Both the position numbers and the translations under genes were made by a program. Shown one piece after another: positions 36,651 through 46,100 of a stretch of DNA of 64,000 bases (the stretch's first letter is position 1; every line of letters starts with the position of its first letter). The notes beneath the pieces were generated by a model. It was not told the origin of the DNA, did no database searches, and saw nothing but the letters and a program-made list of their open reading frames with translations. Source of the DNA: Desulforhopalus vacuolatus (lineage in GTDB: Bacteria; Desulfobacterota; Desulfobulbia; Desulfobulbales; Desulfocapsaceae); contig NZ_JAFFPZ010000001.1 in the NCBI RefSeq assembly GCF_016918505.1, positions 310,001 through 374,000 on the forward strand, read 5' to 3'.

Positions 36651-38072
36651 ATGAAAACCGCAACACGTAAGACACTCACCTGGGCGCTTACACTCGTCTT
36701 GTGCTCGGCGTTTATGGCAGTCCACGTACAAGCCGCCAGTAAGATCTCTGCGCAGGAGGCACGGCAAATAGCTGAAGACGTCTATATCTTCGGCTACCCA
36801 TTGATCACTATGGATATGACCCGAGGTGTGATGACCAATGTCAGCGAACCGAAAGGTACGCGAGCGCCCATGGGGCATCTCCTTCGAGTGCGTGAATATC
36901 CGGCGGCAACCTTCAGGAAGGTTACCTCACCGAATGCAGATACCCTGTACACCACCGCCTGGATTGACGTAGGTAAAGAACCCTGGGTCTTGAACCTGCC
37001 CGATGCGAACGACCGCTATTCTCTGTTCCCAATACTCGATGGCTGGACCAATGTGCTCCAGGCACCTGGGAAGCGCACCACCGGCACTGGCCCGCAGACA
37101 TACGCCATAACCGGCCCCGGCTGGCAGGGCACGCTGCCGGAGGGCGTGAAAAAATACACGTCACCCACCAGCATGGTTTGGCTGCTGGGGCGCATTTACT
37201 GCACCGGCACACCGGAAGACTATGCTGCAGTACACAAGATGCAGGATGCCATTTCCATCGTACCGTTGAGTTCTTACGGCAAGTCCTACACGCCCCCGGC
37301 AGGCAAAGTGGACCCGGGCATCAACATGAAAATGTCAGTGCGTGACCAGGTGAATGCCCTGAGCAGTGCCGACTATTTCAACAGGCTGGCCATGCTCATG
37401 AAGAACAACCCCCCAGCCAGGGAAGATGCCCCGATGCTGGAGAAGATGGCTCGGCTTGGTATCGTTCCCGGGCAAACATTCGACCAGGATACACTTGATC
37501 CCGCAGTAATAAAGGCCTTGCGTGATGTCCCGAAGAGTGCCTTTGGAAAAATAATGGCCCACCTTAAATCAGCAGGGAGAATAGATAATGGCTGGACTTT
37601 TACCACAGATACCGGGCTCTACGGTACTCAATATCTGCAGCGGGCATTAATCACTGCTATTGGCCTTGGTGCCAACCGTCCACAAGATGCGGTTTACCCG
37701 ACTACAAAAACTGACAAAGAAGGCAAGCCTTATACGGGGGCAAATAAGTATGTAATGCATTTCAACAAGGGTGAGATGCCGCCGGTTAACGGCTTCTGGT
37801 CGTTAACAATGTATAACGCCGAGTACTTCTTCGTTGCCAACCCGCTGAATCGCTACACGTTGAGTGCGCGTAACCACCTCAAGGAAAATGCCGATGGCTC
37901 GGTAGATCTCTACCTGCAAAACGAGAATCCTGGTCCCGAAAAGGAATCCAACTGGCTCCCGGCACCGGCCGGGAAATTCATTCCCATGCTTCGCCTGTAC
38001 TGGCCGAAGGAAACCTCACCGTCCATTATCGACGGAACATGGAAGATTCCGGCCGTGCACAAGGTGAAGTGA
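36651..38072 (+). CDS. DUF1254/DUF1214 secreted protein
   Basis: A 473-aa exported protein with a Sec signal peptide (cleavage near VQAA, residue ~29). It has the two domains typical of this family: DUF1254 (~45-175: YIFGYPLITMDMTRGVMTN, SPNADTLYTTAWIDVGKEPW) and DUF1214 (~345-460: GFWSLTMYNAEYFFVANPLN, the C-terminal NWLPAPAGKF). Members are periplasmic, widespread and of unknown biochemical role. The ATG at 36651 begins the signal peptide. It follows the MFS gene on the same strand with a 100-bp gap. Confidence 0.85.
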   Translation: MKTATRKTLTWALTLVLCSAFMAVHVQAASKISAQEARQIAEDVYIFGYPLITMDMTRGVMTNVSEPKGTRAPMGHLLRVREYPAATFRKVTSPNADTLYTTAWIDVGKEPWVLNLPDANDRYSLFPILDGWTNVLQAPGKRTTGTGPQTYAITGPGWQGTLPEGVKKYTSPTSMVWLLGRIYCTGTPEDYAAVHKMQDAISIVPLSSYGKSYTPPAGKVDPGINMKMSVRDQVNALSSADYFNRLAMLMKNNPPAREDAPMLEKMARLGIVPGQTFDQDTLDPAVIKALRDVPKSAFGKIMAHLKSAGRIDNGWTFTTDTGLYGTQYLQRALITAIGLGANRPQDAVYPTTKTDKEGKPYTGANKYVMHFNKGEMPPVNGFWSLTMYNAEYFFVANPLNRYTLSARNHLKENADGSVDLYLQNENPGPEKESNWLPAPAGKFIPMLRLYWPKETSPSIIDGTWKIPAVHKVK

Positions 38073-38269
38073 ATGCGATGTCCTGGGAAGTGCTAGGAAC
38101 GTTTGACTCTTTTCAGCAGTTACTGCCACCAGCCCGCACATTCCATGAAGAAGCTGTCAACCTGGTATAATAATATTCCCATTAAGTTCTGCCCCAATTA
38201 AGGAGGCCAAATCCCGGCTACAGATACTCTTAATAATTCCGGGAATTGCTATCAGGTTATTCCATGCGT
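38073..38269. other. Intergenic DNA with weak family A-like trace
   Basis: Nothing gene-like seen. ATATTCCCATTAAGTTCTG (~38175) resembles a degenerate family A end. Confidence 0.35.
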
Positions 38270-38706
38270 CACAAGTCATTCCACCGTTATCGTTACGTTT
38301 ATTGTCACCGTGTAGACAAGGCATGCCTTGTCTCTACATCATCGCCGGAATCACTGTTGTGCCGATTTTTCACCAATGATGTGTAATGCCAGCGTTATCA
38401 CCCCGTGGTGAAAATGTGGCATGTATGTTTCGCGGGTTATTGGTATTTTTCGCGGGTTATTGGTATTCCGTATTCGGTTACGGTTGCACCGTTATTGTTA
38501 CGTTTACCGGTACCGTGTAGACAAGGCATGCCTTGTCTCTACATCATCGCCGAAATCACTGTTGTGCCGATTTTTCACCAATGATGATGTAATGTCACCG
38601 TTATCACCATTGCGATCAATTTTACATCCTTTTTATCCATTCGTAATAACCAAAAAAGATGCCCACGCAGTCACGTTATCTGGTCAATACAAAATGTAAA
38701 TGGTAT
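38270..38706. repeat. Family B palindromes (two copies) and a family A end
   Basis: Two similar ~115-bp units contain TAGACAAGGCATGCCTTGTC (centres ~38324 and ~38528) flanked by CGTTATCGTTACGTTTA or CGTTATTGTTACGTTTA on one side and GTTGTGCCGATTTTTCACCA on the other. A direct repeat TTTTCGCGGGTTATTGGTAT lies between them. The region closes with TCTGGTCAATACAAAATGTA and AATGGTAT, a family A end (38706). Confidence 0.7.
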
Positions 38707-38786
38707 TATAACCAGGCAATTTTCATGAAATCAACAGGCGCAGTAATGTGAACGGCACTCACTTTCAACGGTTATCGGCAGGCACC

Positions 38787-39800
38787 TTATCCTTTCGGAT
38801 CTTCTTTAAAGTGGATGATTCTTGTGTACTGACGTTTGATCCAGCCATGGCGGCCATCCTCAAGGATCACGGAATACCAATCGCCGTCAACAGCATCAAC
38901 TTCTGCAATTTCACCCTGGTAAAGGATCGTCAGTGTATTGTATCTGAACCCCGGTCCGATGCGAAGGTTGAGGGCACTGGTATTAATCTCCACCTCGTCA
39001 CCGACATCCGCAATAAGGCGATAACGGGCTGGCCGGTTGATTACCACATACTCGGCGCCCCTCTCCTCGTAAAACACATCATCACAGGAATAACATCGAC
39101 GGTCACCGTAATAGAAGGGGGAACATCCATCCGGCAGTATCTGCACCCTGCCTCCGAGTGGCGGCGGTACCACAACATATCCCTGGCTGCCTGGCTGAAA
39201 ATAAACACCTGCGGCATAGAAAAACGGCACGCCGCCAAGAAAGAACCTGAAGTGATTCGTCGGCAGGGCCCGATATATCGATCCATGTCGGGGCCGATGG
39301 TTATTTTGCCAGGGAGAACGACCATACTCACGGCCCCAGTACTTCCATTCCCTTTTTTGGGAGTAGTCTTGTCTTTTGTGTGGACGATTTTGGACCTGCG
39401 GAGACATTCTGGGCAGATGTCCCCGGGAAGGAACGTCTCTTTTTTTGTATGATTCGCTCTTTTGAATTGCTTTACGCAGTGTCATGCCCACTGAGCCACC
39501 GCCCTCTGTGGTTCTCATCTGAGAGTCATGCGAAGAATGTCTCTTTTGGGAAGGAACGTTTCCTTTTTTTTGTGATGTTTCCTGGTGAACAGCTTTACGC
39601 AGTATCATGCCCACTGAGCCGCCACCCTCTGTATTTCTCATCTGAGAGTCATGCGGATTTCCATTTCTATTTCCATTTCCATTTCCATTTCCAGCATGAT
39701 CATCCCTCGCCCAGGTACTGAAAGACAGAGCAAAGACCAGCGTGGTTGATACTGCCAGACTAAATATTTGACGATGGTTGAAAAGTGTAAACCTTGCCAT
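38787..39800 (-). CDS. Secreted protein with tandem repeat and C-terminal SH3b domain
   Basis: A 337-aa exported protein: signal peptide to about residue 31 (FSTWARD), a GN-rich low-complexity stretch, then two nearly identical ~40-residue units built on HDSQMR(N/T)TEGGGSVGM(I/T)LRKA. A basic Pro/Arg/Gln linker follows, then an aromatic segment (FFLGGVPFFYAAGVYFQPG, DUF6515-like) and a bacterial SH3 domain (~262-330: LNLRIGPGFRYNTLTILYQG). SH3b domains bind cell-wall peptides. AAGGAG precedes the ATG. Repeat-unit DNA copies lie at 39470-39531 and 39593-39654. Confidence 0.8.
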   Translation of the reverse strand: MARFTLFNHRQIFSLAVSTTLVFALSFSTWARDDHAGNGNGNGNRNGNPHDSQMRNTEGGGSVGMILRKAVHQETSQKKGNVPSQKRHSSHDSQMRTTEGGGSVGMTLRKAIQKSESYKKRDVPSRGHLPRMSPQVQNRPHKRQDYSQKREWKYWGREYGRSPWQNNHRPRHGSIYRALPTNHFRFFLGGVPFFYAAGVYFQPGSQGYVVVPPPLGGRVQILPDGCSPFYYGDRRCYSCDDVFYEERGAEYVVINRPARYRLIADVGDEVEINTSALNLRIGPGFRYNTLTILYQGEIAEVDAVDGDWYSVILEDGRHGWIKRQYTRIIHFKEDPKG

Positions 39801-40036
39801 AACATTTCTCCTTTTTGCAGCATGAGTTGGGGGTACATGGACGATGGTCCACGGGGTCGGCCCATACCAACTCTTTGTTTTGTTGTTGTAATATACAACA
39901 TTACAATACTCATTCCTTGCCCTTAGAGAATCTTTTCAACTTTGAAAAAGGCTCTACGCCCAGATAATACCTTTTTTCTCCTTAAAGCCCTCTTCCACTC
40001 CAAAAAAACCTTCTCAAGAATTATTTTTGGCTGCTA
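39801..40036. other. Upstream region of the SH3b gene, no other gene seen
   Basis: It carries the promoter side of the minus-strand gene and the beginning of a family A element. TTGTTGTTGTAATATACAAC (39879-39898) is a weak inverted repeat. Confidence 0.4.
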
Positions 40037-40305
40037 TACTATTCCTATTAAGTTGTGACCGTACTAAATGCCATTTTCACTTTCTATTGGCGAATTCAAA
40101 GGCAGGGGAATGGGAGACAGGAGAAAGGAGACGGGAGACAGGGAAAAGCAAAAGACGGAACAGCAAAAAACTTTTTGCCAAAGGAAAGCTCTAATCATGC
40201 GAATAAAGGCAAAAAACTTTAAAAAAGATTTTAAAATTAAACAGAGAATTGCTGTTGTTCTATCTTTACTCGCATCCTCTGGTTAATACAAAATGTAAAT
40301 AGAAT
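40037..40305. repeat. Family A repeat, 269-bp copy
   Basis: Left end ATACTATTCCTATTAAGTTG, purine core GGGAGACAGGAGAAAGGAGA (~40110-40145), AAAAAGATTTTAAAATTAAA, then GAATTGCTGTTGTTCTATCT and right end GGTTAATACAAAATGTAAAT with AGAATT in place of GGTATT. About 95% like 46579-46852. An open frame MPFSLSIGEFKGRG spans 40068-40286. Confidence 0.8.
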
Positions 40306-40430
40306 TACACATCATTGGTGAAAAATCGGCACAACAGTGATTTCAGCAATGGTGTTGTAGAGACAAGGCATGCCTTGTCTACACGGTGACGGTAAACGTA
40401 ACGATAACGGTGAAATGACACAACAAGTCC
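40306..40430. repeat. Family B palindrome, third copy
   Basis: In inverted orientation relative to the 38.3-kb copies: TGGTGAAAAATCGGCACAAC, AGACAAGGCATGCCTTGTCT (40361-40380), ACGGTGACGGTAAACGTAAC. It lies directly against the family A copy. Confidence 0.7.
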
Positions 40431-40461
40431 ATAGAAATCATAGATACGTGATGCCACAAAA

Positions 40462-40494
40462 GCAAAAAGGCCCCGGATTTCTCCGGGGCCTTTC
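40462..40494 (-). terminator. Terminator of the choline-betaine operon
   Basis: GGCCCCGGA (40469-40477), TTTC, TCCGGGGCC (40482-40490) is a perfect 9-bp stem; on the minus strand it is followed by a T run. Confidence 0.88.
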
Positions 40495-40580
40495 CTTTTA
40501 TCAGCAGTTGGTGAAGAGGATCTTGTCGTTTTTATAACACCATGAAGTCCCACCCTGCTTTACCATTCGAAAAACTGCAA

Positions 40581-41531
40581 TTATTTTTTCTGCAGGTATG
40601 CCTCAAAGACAGGAAGAGCAGGTTGGCTGCCGTCAGCGGTGGTAACCCCTTCAAGCCAGCCCTGGTAGACTTCCGGGTGCTTTTTCAGATAGGCCATACC
40701 GGCTTCTGCGTGGCTGAGCTCTTTGTTTTCCTGCAGCATGAGTGAAATTTCATTAATCATTGCGATTGGAAAGGTGAAATTCTTAAGAAAATGACCAACA
40801 TTCGGCATATCTTTGTCGAATCCCTTGCGGATATTGGTGTAGACAGTGGCGGTACCGTCATTTTCACCGAAGGTTTCCGCAGTAGAACCGGTGAGATATT
40901 TCATATCAATGATCTGATTCATATAGTGAGGCGACCAGCCGAGAAACACCACCCACTGACCTTCTTTACTCAGCGTTTTGACCTCTGAGAGCATAATGGG
41001 CTCACTGGTGGCAATAAGCTTGAAATCACCTAAGCCAAATTTGTCTGCATCTATCATTGACTGAATAATCAGATTACCGTCATTGCCGGATTCAATCCCG
41101 TAGATCTTATAATCCAGTTTGTCGGCATATCTGGCAATATCACGAAAGTCTTTCAATCCGCCATCGACGGCATAGGAAGGAGCAGCCAGGGTGTATTTCG
41201 CTCCAGGCATGTTGGCAACATACTTGACAACTGTACCCTTTTTAAAAAACTTGTCGGCAATAGTTGCCATGGAAGGCATCCAGTTACCGAGAAAGATATC
41301 AATATCGCCCGTATTCAATGCTTGATAGATAATCGGGACAGGCAGGGTTTTACTACTGGCTTTATAACCAAGGCTGTTGAGGATATTCTTACCCAATTCC
41401 GTCTTTACCGTGACACCGGTCCAGCTGACATTACCAAAGCGCACCTCTTGTGCACCATAAGCTGTACCGGTAAACAGGAGTGCTACTGCCAATAAAGCGA
41501 GCGCGATACTGCGTCTTCTTTTCAATTGCAT
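40581..41531 (-). CDS. choX: Choline/glycine-betaine ABC transporter substrate-binding protein
   Basis: A 316-aa periplasmic binding protein of the OpuAC/ChoX family: signal peptide of ~26 residues (ALLFTGTAYGA), then VRFGNVSWTGVTVKTELG, IYQALNTGDIDIFLGNWMPS and WVVFLGWSPHYMN, whose Trp and Tyr residues form the aromatic cage for quaternary ammonium groups. ATG 41531 has AAGGAGAACGT just before it; the frame upstream belongs to the shadow of betB. It is the last gene of the operon, and no permease or ATPase gene lies in the window, so it must use partners encoded elsewhere. Confidence 0.88.
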   Translation of the reverse strand: MQLKRRRSIALALLAVALLFTGTAYGAQEVRFGNVSWTGVTVKTELGKNILNSLGYKASSKTLPVPIIYQALNTGDIDIFLGNWMPSMATIADKFFKKGTVVKYVANMPGAKYTLAAPSYAVDGGLKDFRDIARYADKLDYKIYGIESGNDGNLIIQSMIDADKFGLGDFKLIATSEPIMLSEVKTLSKEGQWVVFLGWSPHYMNQIIDMKYLTGSTAETFGENDGTATVYTNIRKGFDKDMPNVGHFLKNFTFPIAMINEISLMLQENKELSHAEAGMAYLKKHPEVYQGWLEGVTTADGSQPALPVFEAYLQKK

Positions 41532-41562
41532 ACGTTCTCCTTGTTGAATTTTATCAAAAAAA

Positions 41563-43047
41563 TCATAAGCCAAACCATCCAGAGGGTTCAGGATTGTGGT
41601 TTTGGAAAATATGTTTGATTTCGGTATACTCTTCAAGACCCTGACGCCCCAGTTCACGCCCCAGTCCAGACTGTTTGTAACCACCCCATGGGGCCTGAGT
41701 AAAATAGACGTTAAAGTCGTTGATCCATACAGTGCCAAATTGCAGCTGCCTGGCAACCCTTTGGATACGCCCGGGATCGCTGGTCCAGAAACCTGCGGCA
41801 AGCCCGTAAATCGTTCCGTTTGCAAGCCGTACGGCCTCATCTTCCCCGGTGAATTTTTCCACAGTGATGACAGGTCCGAACACCTCTTCCTGAACGATAC
41901 GCATATCGTGATGACAACCGGTAAAAAGTGTCGGCAGAAAGAAAAAGCCATCCTGCAGATCCGCTGCCTCGGGACGCCTGCCGCCCAGTTCAAGATGTGC
42001 TCCATCGGCTTCGGCAACACGCATATAGTTTTCAACTTTGGCCAGATGTTGTGCTGAAATCAAGGGGCCCATCTGAGTGCCATCCACCAGACCATCACCC
42101 AGACGGATTTTTGCCATTCTGCTCTTGAGTTTTTCAACAAAACGATCATGAATACTCGCTTCAAGCATCAGCCGGGAACCAGCGGAACAGATCTGGCCGG
42201 CGTGAAAAAACACACCGTCCAGGGCACGATCAAGAGCAACGTCCAAATCGCCGCAGTCAGCAAAAATGATATTGGGGTTTTTGCCGCCCAGCTCCAACGC
42301 GATTTTCTTGACATTGGTGCTGGCAGCACGCATGATCGATTTGCCGGTTTCTATACCTCCGGTAAAGGAGATCAAATCCACCATGGTATTTTCGGCGAGC
42401 TCGGCACCAACACTTGCACCCGGCCCCAGTACGACATTAATGACCCCTGCAGGGAAATCCATTTCGGCAGCAATTTCTGCGATTTTCAGCGTGGTCAGCG
42501 GCGTAATCTCACTGGGTTTCATCACTACAGTACAGCCAGCCGCGAGAGCCGGAGCCATTTTCCATGCTGCCTGCAGCAGCGGATAATTCCATGGCGATAT
42601 CTGCCCGCAAACGCCAACCGGCTCACGGACTGCCCGGCTGTCGCTGTTGGGTATGGGAGAATTGATAATCTCCCCGCCATCCTTGTCGGCAAGTCCTGCA
42701 TAGTAGCGAAAGATGCCGGCAATATCGGCCATGTCCCAACGGCTTTCTGCCATTGTCTTACCGGTATCAAGACTTTCAAGCCGAGCCAGAACCTCACTCT
42801 CTGCTTCGATACGGTCACCAAGCGTATAGAGCAGACGCCCCCGTTCGACAGCAGGAAGGTCCGACCATATTTTGCTGTCAAAAGCCTGCCTGGCAGCGAG
42901 GACAGCAATCTGTGCATCTTCTCGATCACCTTCAGCAACCTCGGCAATAACCTTGCCGTTGAAGGGATTGATAATGTCGCGGGTTTTTCCAGATACAGCG
43001 GAATGCCAGCGGCCACCGATATACATGTTCTGTACAGTATTATCCAT
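41563..43047 (-). CDS. betB: Betaine-aldehyde dehydrogenase
   Basis: A 494-aa NAD(P)-dependent aldehyde dehydrogenase that oxidises betaine aldehyde to glycine betaine. Catalytic Cys lies in GQICSAGSRL, the general-base Glu in ALELGGKNPNI, and the cofactor turn in SFTGGIETGKSI. Family-specific pieces include SPWNYPLLQAAWKMAPALAA. ATG 43047 has GGGAGG upstream; it overlaps betA by 8 bases. Product role is supported by the neighbours (choline dehydrogenase, choline-binding protein). Confidence 0.92.
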   Translation of the reverse strand: MDNTVQNMYIGGRWHSAVSGKTRDIINPFNGKVIAEVAEGDREDAQIAVLAARQAFDSKIWSDLPAVERGRLLYTLGDRIEAESEVLARLESLDTGKTMAESRWDMADIAGIFRYYAGLADKDGGEIINSPIPNSDSRAVREPVGVCGQISPWNYPLLQAAWKMAPALAAGCTVVMKPSEITPLTTLKIAEIAAEMDFPAGVINVVLGPGASVGAELAENTMVDLISFTGGIETGKSIMRAASTNVKKIALELGGKNPNIIFADCGDLDVALDRALDGVFFHAGQICSAGSRLMLEASIHDRFVEKLKSRMAKIRLGDGLVDGTQMGPLISAQHLAKVENYMRVAEADGAHLELGGRRPEAADLQDGFFFLPTLFTGCHHDMRIVQEEVFGPVITVEKFTGEDEAVRLANGTIYGLAAGFWTSDPGRIQRVARQLQFGTVWINDFNVYFTQAPWGGYKQSGLGRELGRQGLEEYTEIKHIFQNHNPEPSGWFGL

Positions 43048-44701
43048 TTTGAGCAGCCTCCCTGTCATATATATAATAGTCTGCGTCTGAAGGAGCTTCA
43101 GGAGTATTGCCAAGAATGAGATCTGCGGCCTTCTCTGCCACCATCATAACCGGGGCATAGATGTTGCCATTGGTGATGGAGGGAAAAACCGATGCATCAA
43201 CGACTCGCAGGTTTTCTACCCCATGCACTTTCAGCTCGGAATCGACCACAGCCATATCATCATACCCCATTTTACAGGTACAGGAGGGATGGTAGGCGCT
43301 TTCGCCTTCATGGGCTACAAAGTCGAGAATTTCTTCATCGCTCTGCACCTTCGCCCCCGGTGAAAGTTCCTCTCCACGCAGGTCATCAAAGGCTGTCTGC
43401 CCGATTATTTCACGGGAACACTTGATGGCTTCCACCCATTCCTGGCGTTCCTGGTCCGTGGAGAGATAATTAAAAAAGATTTTCGGATATTTTGCAGAAT
43501 CCGCTGAAGTTATCTTAACGTGCCCGCGCACATCAGTATTCATTGGCCCTACATGAAGCTGGAAGCCATGGCCCTTTACAGGGGCCGAGCCATCATAACG
43601 GATGGCAATCGGCAGGAAATGAAACTGTAGATTCGGGTACTTGACTCTGTCATTCCCGCGGATAAAACCACCTGCCTCAAAATGATTGGTGGCCGCTGCA
43701 CCCTTGCGATGGACCAGCCAGTCATAGCCGATCTTCGGCTGGTTATACCATTTCAGTGCAGGATACATGCTGACCGGTTTCGTGCAGGTATACTGGACAT
43801 ACAATTCCAGATGATCCTGCAGATTCTCCCCCACGCCGGGCAGATCATGAACAACGTTGACGCCGATACTTTTCAGTTCACTGGCGTTGCCAATGCCTGA
43901 CAACTGAAGCAGTGAGGGCGAGTTGATCGCTCCGCCGCACAAGATGATTTCTCCGGCATAAACCTTATGTGTCTTGCTGCCTTTGCTGTATTCAACGCCA
44001 ACAGCCTTCTTCCCCTCAAAAAGAATCCGTTTAACCATGGCCCTGCACTGCACCTTGAGGTTCGCACGGTTCATCACCGGGTGAACATAGGCCCTGGCAG
44101 CATTCTGCCGCCGTGACCGATAGATGTTTTGGTCAAATTTACCGAAACCTTCCTGTTGATACCCGTTGACATCCTGAGTCAGCGGATGACCGGCCTGCTC
44201 CGTCGCCTTGAAAAAGGCCTTGAACAAGGGGTTGTCGCACTTCGCGGTTTCCAGGCAGAGTTGACCGTTTGAACCATGGTATTCGTCTGCGCCGTGGAGA
44301 CGATTTTCAGCTTTTCTGAAATACGGCAGGCAGTGCGCGTAATCCCAATTCTCCAGACCTTTATTCGTCGCCCATTTTTGATAATCCATGGCATTTCCAC
44401 GGATGTAAATCATGCCGTTTATACTGCTTGAACCTCCCATGACCTTGCCACGGGGCTGAGCGATACGGCGATTATGCATCTGCGGTTCAGGTTCTGATTC
44501 ATAGAGCCAGTTGTAGGTTTTGTCGGTGAGCAGATACGTCAGGGCAGCGGGCATATGAATGCGAAAATCAAAGCGATAATCCGGTTTACCGGCTTCCAGA
44601 ACCAGCACCTGATGATCAGGGTTGGTACTCAGTCGATTGGCCATAACACTTCCTGCTGATCCGCCGCCTACTATGATATAATCGTACTTGATCTCTTTCA
44701 T
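43040..44701 (-). CDS. betA: Choline dehydrogenase (GMC oxidoreductase)
   Basis: A 553-aa FAD-dependent membrane-associated enzyme oxidising choline to betaine aldehyde. Seen: FAD motif DYIIVGGGSAGSVMANRLS, GMC signature 1 PRGKVMGGSSSINGMIYIRG, signature 2 GAINSPSLLQLSGIG, and the catalytic His-Asn pair in HPSCTCKMG and TNGNIYAPVMM. It is the first structural gene after the GntR regulator (111-bp gap) and is translationally coupled to betB. Confidence 0.94.
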   Translation of the reverse strand: MKEIKYDYIIVGGGSAGSVMANRLSTNPDHQVLVLEAGKPDYRFDFRIHMPAALTYLLTDKTYNWLYESEPEPQMHNRRIAQPRGKVMGGSSSINGMIYIRGNAMDYQKWATNKGLENWDYAHCLPYFRKAENRLHGADEYHGSNGQLCLETAKCDNPLFKAFFKATEQAGHPLTQDVNGYQQEGFGKFDQNIYRSRRQNAARAYVHPVMNRANLKVQCRAMVKRILFEGKKAVGVEYSKGSKTHKVYAGEIILCGGAINSPSLLQLSGIGNASELKSIGVNVVHDLPGVGENLQDHLELYVQYTCTKPVSMYPALKWYNQPKIGYDWLVHRKGAAATNHFEAGGFIRGNDRVKYPNLQFHFLPIAIRYDGSAPVKGHGFQLHVGPMNTDVRGHVKITSADSAKYPKIFFNYLSTDQERQEWVEAIKCSREIIGQTAFDDLRGEELSPGAKVQSDEEILDFVAHEGESAYHPSCTCKMGYDDMAVVDSELKVHGVENLRVVDASVFPSITNGNIYAPVMMVAEKAADLILGNTPEAPSDADYYIYDREAAQNG

Positions 44702-44812
44702 TTCTCTTCACTCCATTGTTTCTAAAATTATTCTTTAAGACTTTACAATCCCCGGGGAAGGGAGAATGCGAAGAATTGTAAATTTTCAGGACCTTTATGG
44801 TCTTGGGATTTT

Positions 44813-45586
44813 TTAAGACACTTGAGCAGTATCAGGCCCATCAGCGGAAACATTTTTTGATTCAGCTTTTTGATTTTCAACACACCTGTGCAGCAGGCCA
44901 TAATGCGCAGATATCGAATTAAGCGCTTTCATGGGATCATTCTCAGCGATACGGCAGGCCGTGGCATGCCAGTTCTCTACCGTCTTTCGGCAATATACGG
45001 GATCATCATACAGGGCATAGTCATGGGAGCTGAAACCCTGTTGAATCGCTGTCATAACCCATTCAAAAATTGGATTCCTGCTCATCTTTGCCAGGGCGAT
45101 ATTCAGTATTTGATCCTGTCTTGCCAGGCTGTCCCTGTCCGGGGTCTCTCCTTCGAGGATTTCCAGAAGTTTTTCAGTCTCCGCTATGAGTGCCTGTTTT
45201 TCGGCTGCACTCGCCCGGGCAATAGCCAGAACAACAATAACCCGGTCTATACTCTCGCGGAATTCAACGATATGACCAGGAGCGACACGCTGCTGTTTAA
45301 GGAAAAGAGCGAGTGATTCGCCGACATTCGTCATCTCGATATTCTTTACATAGGCCCCGCCTTTTGCTCCTTTGCGGATCTCAACCAGCCCTTTTTGCTT
45401 CAAGGCGCGGATAGCCTCCCGAATTACGCCGCGCCCACATTGAAACTGGGTCTGCAGTTCTCTTTCACTGGGAAGACGCTCACCGGGCAGGATCTTCTCC
45501 CCGAGAATGGCCGCTTCAAGCTGCATGGCAATGTCTTCACCCGCTCTGCCAATTTGTGCTGGAGCAAAAATGGATTGTGTACTCAT
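44813..45586 (-). CDS. GntR-family (FadR subfamily, FCD domain) regulator
   Basis: A 257-aa regulator with an N-terminal winged helix (~10-80: LPGERLPSERELQTQFQCGR, GVIREAIRALKQKGLVEIR) and a C-terminal FCD domain (~95-235). It lies immediately upstream of betA-betB-choX on the same strand, so it probably controls the pathway in place of the usual TetR-type BetI. ATG 45586 with CAGGAG upstream was chosen over the longer frame to 45670. The ligand (choline, betaine or another acid) is unknown. Confidence 0.88.
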   Translation of the reverse strand: MSTQSIFAPAQIGRAGEDIAMQLEAAILGEKILPGERLPSERELQTQFQCGRGVIREAIRALKQKGLVEIRKGAKGGAYVKNIEMTNVGESLALFLKQQRVAPGHIVEFRESIDRVIVVLAIARASAAEKQALIAETEKLLEILEGETPDRDSLARQDQILNIALAKMSRNPIFEWVMTAIQQGFSSHDYALYDDPVYCRKTVENWHATACRIAENDPMKALNSISAHYGLLHRCVENQKAESKNVSADGPDTAQVS

Positions 45587-46100
45587 GTATGATTCTCCTG
45601 TAAGGGTGTTACTCGATATGCGGGAAAAGCAAGAGAATGGTACTACCAAACAAAAGAAAAAGCAAGCCAATTACAATAAGACGCTCCTAACCACAATCTT
45701 TTATTACACAATTACAACAATATAAACCTCTCTTCGTACAAGGAGGCAGAGACAACCCGCGCTTAATGGTCGGGCCAAACTGGTTGAATTATGAAAAAAG
45801 AGGGGTCAGGTCTACGGTTGAGATATGGGAATATCGAATAATCGCCCATATTTTTTGTTCGTCAGGATATTTTTTATGCACAGCACGATCATCACAAGCC
45901 CATTGCTGCTGGCATGGACGGAAGAAAGCATTTAAGATGCAACGAAGTCTTGCCAAAAGTGCCAGATTCACCCTTAACTGCCCGGGGAGATATCCAGGGG
46001 ACATGTTATTCAAAAATATTAACAGGAAGCATAACGACTCATTTCACTGAATTTCACCAACACACGGAAACAATAAACTCCAGACTGCACTTTTAAATAT
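45587..46100. other. Intergenic region with inverted-repeat end and possible gene remnant
   Basis: Contains the GntR promoter side and 45827-45852, an exact inverted match of 49517-49542. On the minus strand 45789-46013 is open and reads FFRPCQQQWACDDRAVHKKY then PDEQKIWAIIRYSHI, perhaps a decayed transposon-related or unknown gene. No intact gene is supported here. Confidence 0.4.

Noticed and set aside
38748-39452. Plus-strand 234-codon frame opposite the SH3b gene
   Set aside because: The minus strand gives a signal peptide, repeats and an SH3 domain; the plus frame shows nothing recognisable.
40581-42035. 484-codon version of the choline-binding protein
   Set aside because: The first 168 codons lie antisense-like within betB; the signal peptide and ribosome site place the start at 41531.
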